From NCBI GenBank assembly GCA_003952965.2, contig CM025850.1:3876746-3940745 (forward strand): a stretch of 64,000 bases of DNA, read 5' to 3'. Under the pieces are notes generated by a model that was given only the letters and a program-made list of their open reading frames with translations, was not told where the DNA came from and did not search any database. Of the stretch, positions 11,625 to 23,500 are shown piece after piece (the stretch's first letter is position 1; every line of letters starts with the position of its first letter). The translations under genes were made by a program, and so were the position numbers. The DNA comes from Morella rubra (Eukaryota > Streptophyta > Magnoliopsida > Fagales > Myricaceae).

Positions 11625-12674
11625 CCTCTGTTGCGATACGCGCGTCAGAGTCAGAGTTGTCCAGGAAACCGGTAAAGCTGAGCAGCATATCTTCTGGGCA
11701 GACCATCCGAGCATATCAGCATGTGGCAGTCAACTGCTGGCCAGATTCCAGGCAAGAGAGAGCCTGCAGCAGATCCTCTGGCATACCATATTTCTACGCT
11801 CGAGTCTGTTCTTAAAAGTGCTCCACCTTCGTTTTGTTCCTTGAGCACGGTCGACTCTCATCCCTCCTTGCATAGTTAAGAGTTAGGCACTTCAACCTTG
11901 TTACCGATAGTAGCGGAGCAGAGGCAATAGACAGCGCTCACGGGACTGAAGACGAATCGGAACAGTGCTCAGCCTATTCAACACATGGTGGATATTTTTA
12001 TCTCTTTATATTAGTCGATTTAAATGTTCATATTTTGGTCTATGTATATACAGAAATGCCCATGGCTTCTTTGCCGACGTCTATAAATCACCCTTAAATA
12101 AATTTTTTTCTTTTCTTCTGCCGAAATTTATAGTGTTTCGAATAATAATGTTGTTCTCCATTGATTCGAGAATATAATTTTTATAAATTAATACACATTT
12201 TTATAGAAAAAAATGGTCATTGAAAATTTATCAAAGCTAGCTACTCTTTGTATATTTAATACGGCTATAAAACCAAAAGTTTTATATTGACCAGTGAATT
12301 GTGATAGTGTCTGCATACCTGATGTGTAGAATATTTTTGCTGCATGTTGTTGTGTTTTTAGTGTTGTGAGGTATATCCTCATGTGTTATGATGCATTTGT
12401 AGGCTTAATCACATGTCTTATTTTATTGTTAAAACTTAGAAGAAGGTTTTTATGAGTTAAGATTTGTTTCTAAAAAACTCTTGAAAGAAAAACGATGACA
12501 GTATATTTTAACATGATAGTTATTGGTAAACATTGTGATATTCCTTTCATTGTCTTTGTTTCTCATGGACTATATTTAGTAGTTTGTTTATAAATATTTT
12601 TTGCACGTAGATTCTCATTTTCATGTTTATGTTAAACGTATGTATATTGTCTAATGGACTAAAGGTTATATCAG

Positions 12675-13928
12675 GAGAAACTACCTGATGATTTTCCCGA
12701 TTATTGGGATTGGCGTATCCATGGTGTGCTTAATCCTGTGAGAGATCAAAAAAATTGCAGTAAGTTGTATAGGATTGACAATGCATTTTCTTTTAGAATG
12801 TTATTGGTTATTGTACTAGAAAATAGACTTGACGTAGCATATTATAATTGAATTCTTTTCGAGTTTTGCTCTTGTACTTGTGAAGCTACATAATGCATAT
12901 ACCTATATCCTTAGGAGGACATATACATTAGAGTTTAACTCGGCCATTTCTATAGCTCATCTAATGGGTTTTAAAACTAGGTGAAATTTTTTACTAATTA
13001 TCAATATCTTACAAAACTTTAAAGAATTATATGATTAGTTGGATGTTCAGATTTTCTTATTTTATTTAAAATATAAATCATATAATGATTTGTTATTTAT
13101 TGTAGATATGTGTTGGGCTATTGTAGCTGCAGAAGCTATTGCCAGTTGTCTGAAAATTAAAAATCCAGACTTACCACTCCAAGAGTTTTCTTCCCAAGAA
13201 CTATTGGATTCTTGCGTTCCAGAGGAAACTAAATGCTACATTATTCAATTAATAAAGCTTTTAGATGGGTAATGCAGAATGGGATTAGGAAGGAAGAAGA
13301 GTATCCTTTCAAAGGAGAGAAAAGTAACTGCATTCCAAAAACTGAAGTACAGGTAACAAATAGTCACAATTATCATTTGTCAAATGAATTTATTAACCAC
13401 CTGTAAAAAAAAATGAAAAATACATGTGCCCATATATATTATCTTATTCTGTTGTTTTCCTTTTTTTAAGAAATCGACTTCATTGAAAATTAGTGGCATC
13501 ATAGAAGTAGATTTTGAAGATGAAGCAAAATTATTAGAACAAGTGAAGCAACAACCAATACCGGGTTGCGTAACGGTCTACAAGGAATTCATTCATCTCA
13601 AAGAAGTAAGTATAGTACATTCGTAATTGTTGTGATAGTAGTAAGTGTTTACATTATGTTATATATATCTTTCTTTAATGATTTGATAGGGCATTTACGA
13701 AGGGCCAAAAAATTTAGAATCTGAACGAAAGGTAGACATGCTATCCTAGTGGTGGGATTTGGCCGTGACGAGGAGGATGGAAAAAATTATTGGATAGTCA
13801 AAAATTCATGGGGCAAAACATAGGGATGCGAAGGTTACGGTAAGATTGTTAGAGATTCTAGCCTGTCTTCTAATCTTTTGACAAATAAGCCCCTAATTGA
13901 TAGAACCTCGTATCCTACATTGTACTGA
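12675..13928 (+). pseudogene. Papain-like cysteine protease (C1A) pseudogene, copy 1
   Basis: Four exons of a C1A peptidase mature domain: 12675-12759, 13106-13352, 13471-13605 and 13690-13928. Exon 1 gives DWRIHGVLNPVRDQKNC, the start of the mature enzyme. Exon 2 gives MCWAIVAAEAIASC with the catalytic Cys in CWA. Exon 4 holds HAILVVGFG (catalytic His) and [10 protein letters not shown] (catalytic Asn). The signal peptide and I29 propeptide exons are not present upstream, so the 5' part is missing. A base is lost in exon 2 near TKCY compared with copy 2. Exon 4 needs a frame change before the His motif. A TAG replaces the Trp codon expected in the WGKTWG stretch. All three catalytic residues can still be recognised, so decay is fairly recent. 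Confidence 0.85.
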
Positions 13929-14199
13929 GTTTTTGATCAGTTACTTTTATGTTTTTATCTTGCACGGTACAATTGTTTTGATGCACTTGTAACCCTTTAG
14001 ACATTATGCTGGTTATGCAATATCAGTTTCTTTGGTTTTACGGTCTTATTGTATATTCAAGTATAGCTGAATAAAACCTGCCACAAAACGGTTTAATTTG
14101 TATGGGCAGTCTGAACACTGCCATTACAAAAGAAAGAAAACACAAAAGTAGAAATTGAAGTTGCTCCATGATTCCTTTCTTTAATTGCTACTAAAAGTT

Positions 14200-15300
14200 T
14201 CCATTTTGAACCATGCAAATGAGCTGAGCGCGGTAGAGCTGCAGTGGAATTTGTGAGTCCATTTTCATTAGAAGTGGCGTTTTCTTTCTGGCCTAAATTT
14301 GAAATTAAACAAACTGTTTATAACCTAATCTCAAATACAAAGAGAAAAAGAGTATTTAAAATTTCTAGTCACAGTGAAACAATTTTTAAGGACGGAAATA
14401 AGTGACCCCAGTGAGAAAAGCCCACAAATATCTCACAATAATTATATAGAATTACAAAAAACAAAAACAAAAACAAAAACAAAGCCGCCCAAATCATGCC
14501 ACAAGCTCATAGCATAATCTCCCAGGATAGATGTATCGCATATATAAAAGGGCAATCCATTTTTTTTTTCTAAATATAAAAGGGAATCTTCTCAACTCAT
14601 TCGGGATGTTAGTAGCAAACTTCCCCCCTCAATTAAAATCTATGATTCTCTCCGACACTGCTTATCATTGTCCCCCTCCCAAAATTTGTCCTTTATAGTC
14701 CAACTTAAAATTTGCCTATCAACGTAAAAGTTTCAATCTTCTTTCGGAGCTGGCATATTACAGAATCAGGGAAAGTAAAGAAAGACTTGTGATCTACCAG
14801 TGGGCTAAATGAATCTTTTGGAGTACAGTGTATGTCTAACGTGAGAGTGCTGGCTTGCACGCTCATTAGCAAAGGAGGTAAGCTCATACTGTCAACTCCA
14901 AATTTTTAAATCCTACACAAAATAGTTCGCTACATGTCATTACCAGTGGGCTTTGTGATCTACCTCGCACGCTAATTGAGGGGCCAAATTTTCTTAGAAG
15001 CAGTGAATTATCCAGCTGAACGCAAGCTTAGGACCCCAAATAGAAGGGAAAAAAAAAAAGCCCACGAGCCCACAGCATAATCTCCTAAGATAGATGTATC
15101 ATATATATATATATAACAGACGCATATAGATGTCAAGAAATTAAATTCGGCATCAAATAACAGACATCACACTAACATTCCAGCAACTCAATAAAGACCA
15201 AAATTACTGCTCTTCCATTCAGATTATGTATTACATACAACCAATAACCTTGTTAAATTGCATGAGCAATAACCTTCTTAAATTGCTTTTTCACTCAGGA
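14200..15300. repeat. Duplicated non-coding unit downstream of the C1A pseudogene
   Basis: Contains phrases shared with other units in this window. 'gcagtggaatttgtgagtccatt' type text near 14240 recurs near 23990, 29360 and 32370. 'cataatctcccaagatagatgta' type text recurs near 15070, 16140, 32620 and 37210. A short (aaaaac)n microsatellite lies at about 14457-14482. No gene was recognised. The repeats show that the protease, cystatin and HAD pieces travelled in shared segments. Confidence 0.55.
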
Positions 15301-15362
15301 TTTAGAGAAATATGTGTCCTCTATTAGAACCTCATTACTAAGGTATATTGTTTTGCCTGCAG

Positions 15363-16035
15363 GCTGGATATGACTATGACGAGGAGACATTTGAGAAGGT
15401 GTTCCGACGCATATATGCATCATTTGGTTCATCTGCTCCTACTGTCTTGCCAGACTCCAAACCATTTTTGAGATGGCTGCGTGAGAGGCTTAAAGTTGGG
15501 ATTATTAGCAATGCGGAGTACCGGTATAAGGATGTGATTCTGCCAGCCTTGAACCTGAACCAGGTAAACAAATAATTCTGGTAATTCTTATTTAGTCTAT
15601 CCTAGTTTGTCCAAGTTAAAATAAGGGACTAATTGGATTTAACGTTGGTATGAAAATCCACTAACTGATATCATTGTTTCTTTTTCTTTTTTTTTCTGCA
15701 CATTTAGGTGTACACAGACATGTCTAAGATTTCTATGAATCTCTATTGTTTTAAGTATAGACAATGCCAATTGCTTTGAAAGTAATGCACATGTATGTTT
15801 GTGCCATTAAACTGGAAATGCTGATATTGTAGAGTCTAATCTGTTGTTCAGGGATCTGAATGGGACTTTGGTGTGTTCTCTGGTCTCGAAGGTAGAGAAA
15901 CCTGACCCAAGGATCTATGAGATTGCACTCGAGAACTGGAATATTGCACCAGAATAAGTTCTGCATCCTGGGGACAGCGTGCGCAAGAACTATGTGCCAG
16001 CCAAAAGTATGGGGATGCATGCATTATTATTAAAG
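15363..16035 (+). pseudogene. HAD-superfamily hydrolase (HDHD3-like) fragment, copy 2
   Basis: Exon 2 (15363-15563) is a close match to 9204-9410, two codons shorter, and again ends in the ISNAE motif II segment. Exon 3 begins at 15852 after 'gttcag' with GSEWDFGVFSGLEG. It then needs a frame change to read EKPDPRIYEIALE, which includes the motif III Lys. It continues IAPE, a stop codon, then LHPGDSVRKNY (motif IV region, GDS) and AKSMGMHALLL. There similarity ends and the repeat unit resumes. Exon 1 is missing. Copies 1 and 2 together hold most of the gene, but neither is complete. Confidence 0.8.
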
Positions 16036-16322
16036 TGGGTCCACAGTGAGAAAAGGCCACCAACATCTCACAATAATTATTTGGAGTTTGAAAAAATTGA
16101 AGAAACAAAAAAGCCGCAAATCATGCCACAAGCCCACAGCATAATCTCCCAAGATAGATGTATCGCATATATAAAACGGCTATCCACACATACATGGATA
16201 TCAAGAAATTAAACTCTACGTCAAATAACCAACTTCACACTAACATTCCAGCAACTCAATAAAGACCACAATTACTACTCTTCCATCAGATTATGTATTA
16301 CATACTCCCAATAACTTTCTTA

Positions 16323-16514
16323 GGGTGCGTTTGAAGTGTAAAATTTTACACTTCTAAAATTTTAACAATAAAAAATTACAATATAATATCTCTCTTCCCG
16401 TCACATCATTACTTTTCACTATAATAAATATTAAAAATCATTTCTCTCTTCACTTTTCACCAATCCAATACTCTAAAATTTTAACCTCTAAAATTTTAAC
16501 AATCAAACACACCC
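16323..16514. mobile_element. Tourist-like MITE (PIF/Harbinger type) with TTA duplication
   Basis: A 192-base element with inverted ends GGGTGCGTTTGA / TCAAACACACCC, flanked on both sides by TTA (16320-16322 and 16515-16517). Paralogous sequence at about 32755-32785 and 37318-37345 reads straight through the site with a single TTA. That shows the insertion and its 3-base duplication directly. The interior is AT-rich and non-coding. Confidence 0.85.
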
Positions 16515-17149
16515 TTAAATTGCATGAGCACATCACCTCTGAAAAATCTATTCTCTTCACAATCTCCTCTTCAAGGTACTCCACCTGAAAGTAACAAAGA
16601 AAAATGTCACCCCCCCTAAACTACATACAAAAGAACCCACCCACCAAGAGGTCCATGTTAAAAGGCCATGAAAAAGAGAATCTCCTCGACTCATTCGGGA
16701 TGCTAGTAGCAAACATTTCCCCCATTCAATTAAAATCTATGATTCTCTTGGACCCTGTTTTTCATTGTCCCCCTCCCAAAATTTGTACTCTATGGTCCAA
16801 CATGAAGAAAGACTTGTGTGTGATGTCCACGTCTAAATGAATCTTTTGAAGTAAAGTAAAATCTATCGTGAGAGTGAATTATCCAGCCAAGGAGTTGCCA
16901 AATTTTCGTAAGAATTCTTCTGCAAATTGATTTATAAATCCCACAGAAATTTTTAGCAGTAAACTTTCCAGCTGAACACAAGCTTAGGACCCCAAATGAA
17001 AAACCATTAACAAAACGTGGAAAACCCAATGACAAGCAGCAACCACTGCGTAAATACTTCAAAAAGATAAGCATATCAATTTACGTTAATTACTAGTAAC
17101 AACAAACAAAAAAGTCTACAACAGAGAAGTAAATTTAAGCTGCTTTGAT

Positions 17150-18560
17150 TTGAGAAACATCTTAAAGCATTGTCTATAAGCATTGGGACTCATAATCAAG
17201 AACTTTGCTTTCAAAAGAATTAAAGAAACCTAGTAATCAAGAACTTTGCATGTGTGAGACTTGGTCCGACAAATCATGGTGCCAACGGTAGTTATCTTAG
17301 GAGAGAGACTTTTGCATGAAATATTTCATAAAGAGATTGAGCAAAGGACAATTGTTTACAAGAAACAAATATTCACATGTAGAGATCATGGGCGAATGAA
17401 AGGCAGGACAAAAGGAGCCAACTTGACAGATATTCAAAAAACTCATTACAGCAAAGTATTCTCGCATCCTATCACACTTACTACCAACTACGGCTTTGGG
17501 CATAATGACAACAATATAACAAGCACTTCTAACAAAACATTACCATCATCTCAGTAACTCAAACCACACTTGCATATCACAAAATAGACATACTAACCAT
17601 TTCAACGGTTACTTTGCCAAAACCATTCTGTCCCAATGCGTGAACCTAAATGAACCCGGGGGCAAAAGAAAAAGAAGGAATAATCCATCAACCTCATGCG
17701 TATGTAGAGCTTCACTAAATAAACAAGTACTACCTTCTAATATATAAATCAAAATGGTAGTCAAGACTGCACTAAAGAAAACCCACATTCCATTAATCAC
17801 TCTCAAAACTTTCAATTGCCAAGGATGCAAGTACACTTTCTCATCACATTATCTGTATCCCAGACCAACTACAAAATAAAAGTGACATATAATGCAAAAG
17901 CTAGAACTAAAAGGAAAGACTTGGGGGTGGAGATTGTTGGATTCATGAAGAAGGTTCTTCTCGCCTTGGCTACTACAAGTTTTTGAAGAACCAACAACAA
18001 AGAGGCTGGCAATATTGTTCAGGTCAGGAAAGGGCAAACAGTTAGTTGAAGTAGAACAAGAGTATCGAGGATAAGAAGGCAAATGGAGGAGTTAAGGGTA
18101 AAAATCTAGTAGAACAAGAAGGTAGGGTTGAAGAAGTGGAGTGATACAGACATGAGAAAGACAAGAAGACAATCTGGAGAGGATGTCTGGTATTTCTGAA
18201 GCCATATTGGCTATAGCATATCTTAGATATCCTTGAAATAACCGAAAATGGCTCATGCTCTTCAAAGGTTGTATGCAACTCAAAATTTTTTTTATGCAAA
18301 AGGGTCATATCTGTTTTAGCCATAAAACAAAACAATAAAAAAAATAAAAATAGAAGCAATCACAGGGCCATGGCCCTGAAGATACAGAGTGGCACAAGAG
18401 GAGCCCTGTCACCTATTCCTATTTCCTGGCATTAACAACCCTGGTGGTCGAGGGAGGTCAACTGAACATAATTACAGAGATCTTTCCATCTATCAAGCGA
18501 ATTTGGTAAGGCAACAAAACAATAACCTCATAAAATTAAGTGCCCAAGTTGCGAAGACAT
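17150..18560 (-). repeat. Conserved 3' flank of cystatin-like gene copy 1
   Basis: Closely matches 24410-25810 (copy 2) and, in part, 37970-38480 and 43660-44960. A minus-strand frame at 17609-17836 encodes WQLKVLRVINGMWVFFSA, and the same frame is kept in copies at 24870, 44192 and partly 4175. It could be 3' untranslated sequence or a separate small exon. No start, splice or family evidence settles this. Hydrophobic stretches are present but not diagnostic. Confidence 0.5.
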
Positions 18561-18567
18561 TATCCAA

Positions 18568-19330
18568 TCACTCAACATTACCTTGCTCATACTCGGGAGG
18601 TTTTAGCCTAAAAGATAGTACCGACGTTTCAACTATCCCACTGAAGACCTCAGATTGATAGGTCTTAATCGTGCCTCCGTCGGCAAGATCCTTGGCGTCA
18701 AAGGTTATGTAAAGTATGAATCCAGCGACAACCCCACACATCGCCTTCAAAACCTTCACAAATTCCAGCTTGCCTTTCTTTTTCTGCACAGCATCCAATG
18801 TCATCATGTACAGATACTAGCTATCACTGAAGATCGCTATTTCTGTTTCTAAACGAACGGTAGATTTGAAAAGAATATCACCTTCAAAAGCCAAAAAAAT
18901 AAACAAAACAAAACAATAAAAAAAACACACCTCGAAGCGACGGTTGTATTCATCGATTGCAAGCTGTGCAAACCCACCGACCTCGATGCGTTGTCTCTCT
19001 CCCGTAATGTCGTATGGTTGGATCAGACCACAAGAGAAGACCTTAGGCATGGCGGGAACGTCAAAGCCCTAAAACGGGATCAACCAAAAGCCATTAATTC
19101 TTTTTTTGTTTAAACAAAAATAACATCTGGCATAGGAAGAGGCATAAACGAAGGGAACGGATTGCACATACGTCTGACTTCAAACGATGAGATTGAAAGA
19201 AGAGGAATTCCTCATCGGTCATCTCGTGCTCCCCATCATAATAGTCGCTATGCTCTTCGGCCATTTGCTTCTCTACGGAGACATTACCCTCTGCTCCCAT
19301 TTGCTTCTCTACCGATTTAGCCATATCCAT
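18568..19330 (-). CDS. Cystatin-like domain protein, copy 1 (three exons)
   Basis: Exons read on the minus strand are 19330-19172, 19068-18931 and 18783-18568, all joined in phase 0, giving 170 residues. Exon 1 is acidic with Met-rich repeats (VEKQMGAEG, EHEMTDEE). Exon 2 starts GFDVPAMPKVFSCGLIQP and ends FAQLAIDEYNRRFE, like the first helix of cystatins. Exon 3 has KLEFVKVLKAMCGVVAGF, YITFDAKDLADGG and FRLKP, like the central strands. In true inhibitors the loop is QxVxG and a PW pair follows; here the Gln is replaced (CGVVAG) and no PW is seen. A cystatin fold is therefore likely, but protease inhibition is doubtful. A GT donor inside the last codons (CAAG|GTAATG) leaves an alternative 3' end open. 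No signal peptide is visible, suggesting a cytosolic or nuclear protein. Confidence 0.75.
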
Positions 19331-19800
19331 GATTCTCCAAAGAGCCGGCCAACAATGAGAGCAAGGAGAAGACGAACCCTAGCCCCTAGCGACTCGAACA
19401 AGCAAGCAGAAACAAACCTTATGATGGGCCTTCCTTGTTTTTTCTAAGCGATGGGCCTTTAAAACCAAAAAATCACCAACTAAAGAAAACTAAAAAATTA
19501 ATAAATAAACCAAATGTTAAAATCAATAAATAATATTAATTTAAATTTGGGGTCATATAAAAAATAAAAACTAATTTACAGAAGCAATAAATAAATTTAT
19601 ATTTAAAAATACAAGTCCAGAACTATTCAGAAGAGATTTCATGCTCTCCCTATCATCTTCCTATAATTGCTTCTACAACCGGATATATTGAAAAAATATT
19701 TTTCTTTATCATTGGGTGTTCTTTGTAAACACAATCTTCACCCTCATTTCTCCTTACCCCCATATTATTGTGAGTATGTAACTAGTAAAGACACGTAATG
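19331..19800. repeat. Upstream flank of cystatin-like copy 1, holding two MITE empty sites
   Basis: Bases 19455-19800 match 27340-28540 upstream of copy 2, but without the elements inserted there. The single 'taaaaaata' at 19558-19566 and 'cttccta' ending at 19663 are the uninterrupted target sites. The promoter of copy 1 should lie here; no TATA box was assigned with confidence. Confidence 0.7.
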
Positions 19801-19899
19801 GGAAAGCTGATTCTAAAAATATAAGGATTTCAACTATTTTAACAAAATCATATGATCATAAAGGCACATATATAAATATGTAACTAGTGCAAATATCTA

Positions 19900-20520
19900 A
19901 TGTGATACCAATTAATGCCTGGTATAAATTTTATATTTTAAATGTCCTCAATTTTTTTAATTTTATTTACTTATTTTTTGTATTTTTTAATTTAATTTTT
20001 TAAAATTTTATGACTTTTGTAAATTGAATTTATTTTAGTAAATTTGCCCAAATTTTTTTTTATTTTCAAAAAAGTTCTATAAGAACTTTAATTTTTACAG
20101 TATTTTCTAGATATTATGAAATTATATTATTGAGAGTTTTAATTTATAGATTTTTATTAGTTTTTTAAATTTACTTTTTGTGTATTTTATGAAATTTCCT
20201 CGATTGTTATTTTTATTTTTTATTTTTTAATATTTGAATATTTTTTAATTATTTTATATTTTTTATATTTGTGTAATTATTTTTATGTTATCCGTTTTAT
20301 TTTATTTATTTATTTTTATTTATTTATTTTTTTTTATTTTTTTTTTTTGTAAATTAATTTTGCTTCCTTATTTTAGTATATTTCAACAAATATTTATTTA
20401 TTTATTTTTTGTAACAATTTTGATAATGATTTTATTTGCCAATTGTTGTTAAGTTTGTATTTTTAAAAAATTTCATCAATCTTTTTAATTTTAATTCTAC
20501 TTCAAATTTTCTATGCGAGG
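19900..20520. other. T-rich low-complexity stretch
   Basis: Extended T-rich sequence on the plus strand with phrases like 'ttattttagtaaatttgc'. It vaguely resembles the reverse complement of the A-rich stretch at 26750-27330. No coding potential. Bases 20520-21320 that follow hold further non-coding sequence with no gene seen. Confidence 0.4.
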
Positions 20521-21323
20521 TTGGACCAACTCAGTGTTTATGGAAGAGTTGACGGTGAGAATTGTTTCCTCGTCAAATGTAGAGAAGTTGAGGTGATATT
20601 AACATTAATAGAGACTAATCATACATGGCATGCTTGATGATTTAGGGACGGGTCATACCTAACATACAAGGTGATTTGACAATTAATGGGAACACATAAT
20701 TATTGACAAATGGTTAACACATGTACCTGTTAGTCACTTTTGATTTTTTTTTTTTTTTCATTTACAGGGTCACTCAATTTTACGAAATGACCACTTCTTG
20801 ACATAAATAATTCTATAGAGACTAGTATAAGACAAAACTTACCTTAAGGACCAGTTTGAGATTAGGCAATACCCCAAAGACTAGTAGACTACTTATGCCT
20901 TTTTTTTTTTTACCCTCGTCTATATATACGACGATATGTTGCTTTTTAGTAGAAAAAAAAAACTAATGGTGTATCTTTTTTTATCCCATCGTCCATATAT
21001 GTGACTCTTTTGCTTTTTAGCCTTTTTTTTTTAAAGAAAAAAGTGAGTTGGCACTCCAAAACTTCTAAATGAATCTATTAGAATACTCTCTAAAACTTGA
21101 ATGATTAAGGTAACTCAAGAGGCAGGTGAATTGGATCTCAAAAACTTTTCGAAAACCTTGTTAAAAAATTAACTATCTCAACCAATCAAACAATAAAGAA
21201 AGAAATATGGTTAGAGATAGCTAAAAACTTGTATTTTTTAGGTGGTTTGGCAACTTTGTCTACATCCACCCTTAAAACTCTTTCACCGAGCCTTAGGGCT
21301 TTTCACGATTTACTCCTTCTAGC

Positions 21324-21500
21324 TAGGGTTGTTCAAGTCCGGTAGCGGTGGCAGTTATGGCTAAACGCCACTGGATGGATCGGTTTCCAAATATTGGTCA
21401 CTACCACCACTACCGGTAACTGCTAAAATCGGTCAAATGTGGTAGTGACATTTATATTGGACCATTTTTTTTTAATCCTTTTACGCACTTAGCCCAATTT
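21324..21500 (+). mobile_element. hAT-like element end (truncated)
   Basis: Begins 'tagggttgttcaagtccgg' and continues with clustered 'ccggtagcggtggc' and 'accaccactaccggtaac' motifs. Plant hAT elements commonly have TAGGG/CAGGG-TGTTCA ends followed by CCGG-rich subterminal repeats. Related ACCGGTA motifs occur at 22655-22715, which may be the far side, but a matching inverted terminus was not found. No transposase is visible. Confidence 0.4.
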
Positions 21501-22157
21501 TTTTTTTTTTTTTTTGTCCATTGAATCCATATCGAGACCCATTTCAGGTCATGTTGGTACAAATTTAGTTATAATGCCATTAAACACATTTCAAAAATAA
21601 AATATGTATGAAAAATTTAGGAGAAATCTAAACTAATGAAATTCAAAATCAATAACATTAGAGAACATATTAAAATAATAGCATGAGAAACTAAGCGGTT
21701 TTATGAAGTGCCTGTATATATGGATCCATTAGAAAGGTAAAGTTGCTAAGGGTAAGAAAAACATTTGGGTTTGAAGGTGCCTTCAGTCAATATACCTAGA
21801 AGTTCTTGAACTTCCATTATTATTCTTAATTAGTTAGATTATTCAGATTTTATCAATGGAATACAGAAATTAAATTCTGAAGATTTTTCCCCCTGTCAAG
21901 TGTTAAAGGACAAATGAATAATAGGTTGTTCCAAGGGGTAGATTAGTATTACCAGGAAAAAACACAATGTCACGCATTCATGAATGTCCACCGAGACAAC
22001 GTTAATAATTTTTTGCTGCTTTATTTTCTAGTGCATAGATGACAGGTTTACGGAACTGAAGTTGGCATGCGCCGAACCAAAACATTAAAAACAATAAATG
22101 TCTTGCACTCACGAAATGATCAGGATTAAATTTCCACATGTTTGTAAAATAAAAAAA

Positions 22158-22516
22158 GGGTTAAATGCGCCCCCTTATCTTTGGAGTTATTTACACTTTG
22201 CACCTGATGTATTATTTTTGACACATTGGACCTCTTAACTTACATATTTTTTCAATTTGGACCCTGTACCCAAATTGACCGTCAATTTAGACGGATTCCG
22301 TCAAAATATTTACACATTGCCCCCCTTATCTTTGGGGGCATTTGCACATTGCACCCCACGTTTTGACGGAATCCATCTAAATTATAGGCAATTTGGGTAC
22401 GAGGTCCAAATTGAAAAAAATGTGTAAGTTAAGGGGTCCAATGTGTCAAAAATAATACATCGGGGTGCAAAGTGTAAATGACTCCAAAGATAAGGGAAGC
22501 AAAGTGTATTTAACCC
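22158..22516. mobile_element. Foldback/MITE with GGGTTAAATRC ends
   Basis: A 359-base inverted repeat. The left end reads GGGTTAAATGCGCCCCCTTA and the right end TGTATTTAACCC. Internal arms pair as well: 'tgatgtattatttttgacacattgga' type text on the left mirrors 'tccaatgtgtcaaaaataataca' type text on the right. The flanks are A-runs ('taaaaaaa' on both sides), a likely 8-9 base target duplication, which would suit Mutator-type MITEs. A degraded relative sits inside the LINE at about 51424-51600. Confidence 0.75.
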
Positions 22517-22727
22517 TAAAAAAAACAAAAGGAAAATTAAGCCGTTTTAGCCCTTTAAAAAAAAAAAAAAACCAATCTAGGGTACTTGCCCCAGTCGACG
22601 ATGGAGTCCCCGCAAACCGAAAAAACCACTGAAATTTTCAGATTTAGGTCATTGATACCGTAACCGGTATAGGCCAGATGCTGAAAATAGGGAACCAGTG
22701 ACGGTATAGGTAACGGAAAAATTACAA

Positions 22728-23060
22728 TAGCACCTCACAAACTATCACCCTGGTCTCAGTTATCCCTGGTCCTAAACTTTAGCTCGTTTCAACTCACCTC
22801 CTTGAACTTTCTAATTGTTGCAGGTCCATCCCTCAACCGATTTATGACGTTATTTTAAATGGATTTCATCCCATGTGTAGAACACGTGACTCACAATTGG
22901 CATAAAAATAACATTATGCCCCCCATAAGCTGAGAAGGAACTTTTACAAAGGTAATTGAGATTAGAATGATAGTTCGAGGGGATAATTGAGAATAGAGTG
23001 ATAGTTTAAGGGGGTAATTGAGATTAGAGTGACAATTTTAATGAGTTATTACAATTTTTG
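22728..23060. mobile_element. Foldback/MITE, ends AAAATTACAATA
   Basis: The left arm 'aaattacaatagcacctcac' followed by 'aaactatcaccctgg' is mirrored by the right arm 'agagtgacaattttaatgag' followed by 'ttattacaattttt'. The element is non-coding. It belongs to the same family as the next element at 23205-23500 and a partial copy at 46380-46650. Confidence 0.65.
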
Positions 23061-23204
23061 TGCTCTAAACCCTTAGCTATTGGTCGAGGAAAATATCCTT
23101 TTATTAATAATTAAATTGTTTCTGTTGCCGTAAAAGACAAGATCCAATTAAGAAGTCATAAGCTCCAAAGGAAAAAAAAATTATAACAAGATCCTTTTTA
23201 GGCA

Positions 23205-23500
23205 AATTACAACAACCCTTAAAACTATCACTCTAATTACAATAACCCTTCTCAAACTATTTCTCTAATTTCAACTACCCCTCTCCAATTATCACTCTAA
23301 TCTCAATTAACCCCTAAACTTTGCTTCTCAACTTATAGGGGGCGTAATGATATTTTTACGTGAGTTGAGGAACACGTGTTCTGCACGTGGGACAAAATCC
23401 GTTCAAAACTTGATAAGTTTAAAAGGGTGAGTTGGAATGAGTTAGTGTTTAAAAGGATAATTGAGATTAGTGATAATTTGTGGAGTGTTATTGTAATTTT
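23205..23500. mobile_element. Foldback/MITE of the same family, second copy
   Basis: The left arm 'aaattacaacaacccttaaa' followed by 'actatcactctaatt' is mirrored by 'gattagtgataatttgtgga' followed by 'gtgttattgtaattttt'. It is separated from the previous copy by only about 145 bases. It has no open frame of interest. Bases 23500-24400 after it hold duplicated non-coding unit sequence without a gene. Confidence 0.65.

Noticed and set aside
18568-19330. Calling the cystatin-like genes active cysteine protease inhibitors
   Set aside because: The QxVxG Gln and the PW pair needed by classical phytocystatins are not present; only fold-level similarity is supported.
19187-19447. Plus-strand frame repeated at 26433, 36886 and 42571
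   Set aside because: It is the antisense shadow of cystatin-like exon 1 in each copy.
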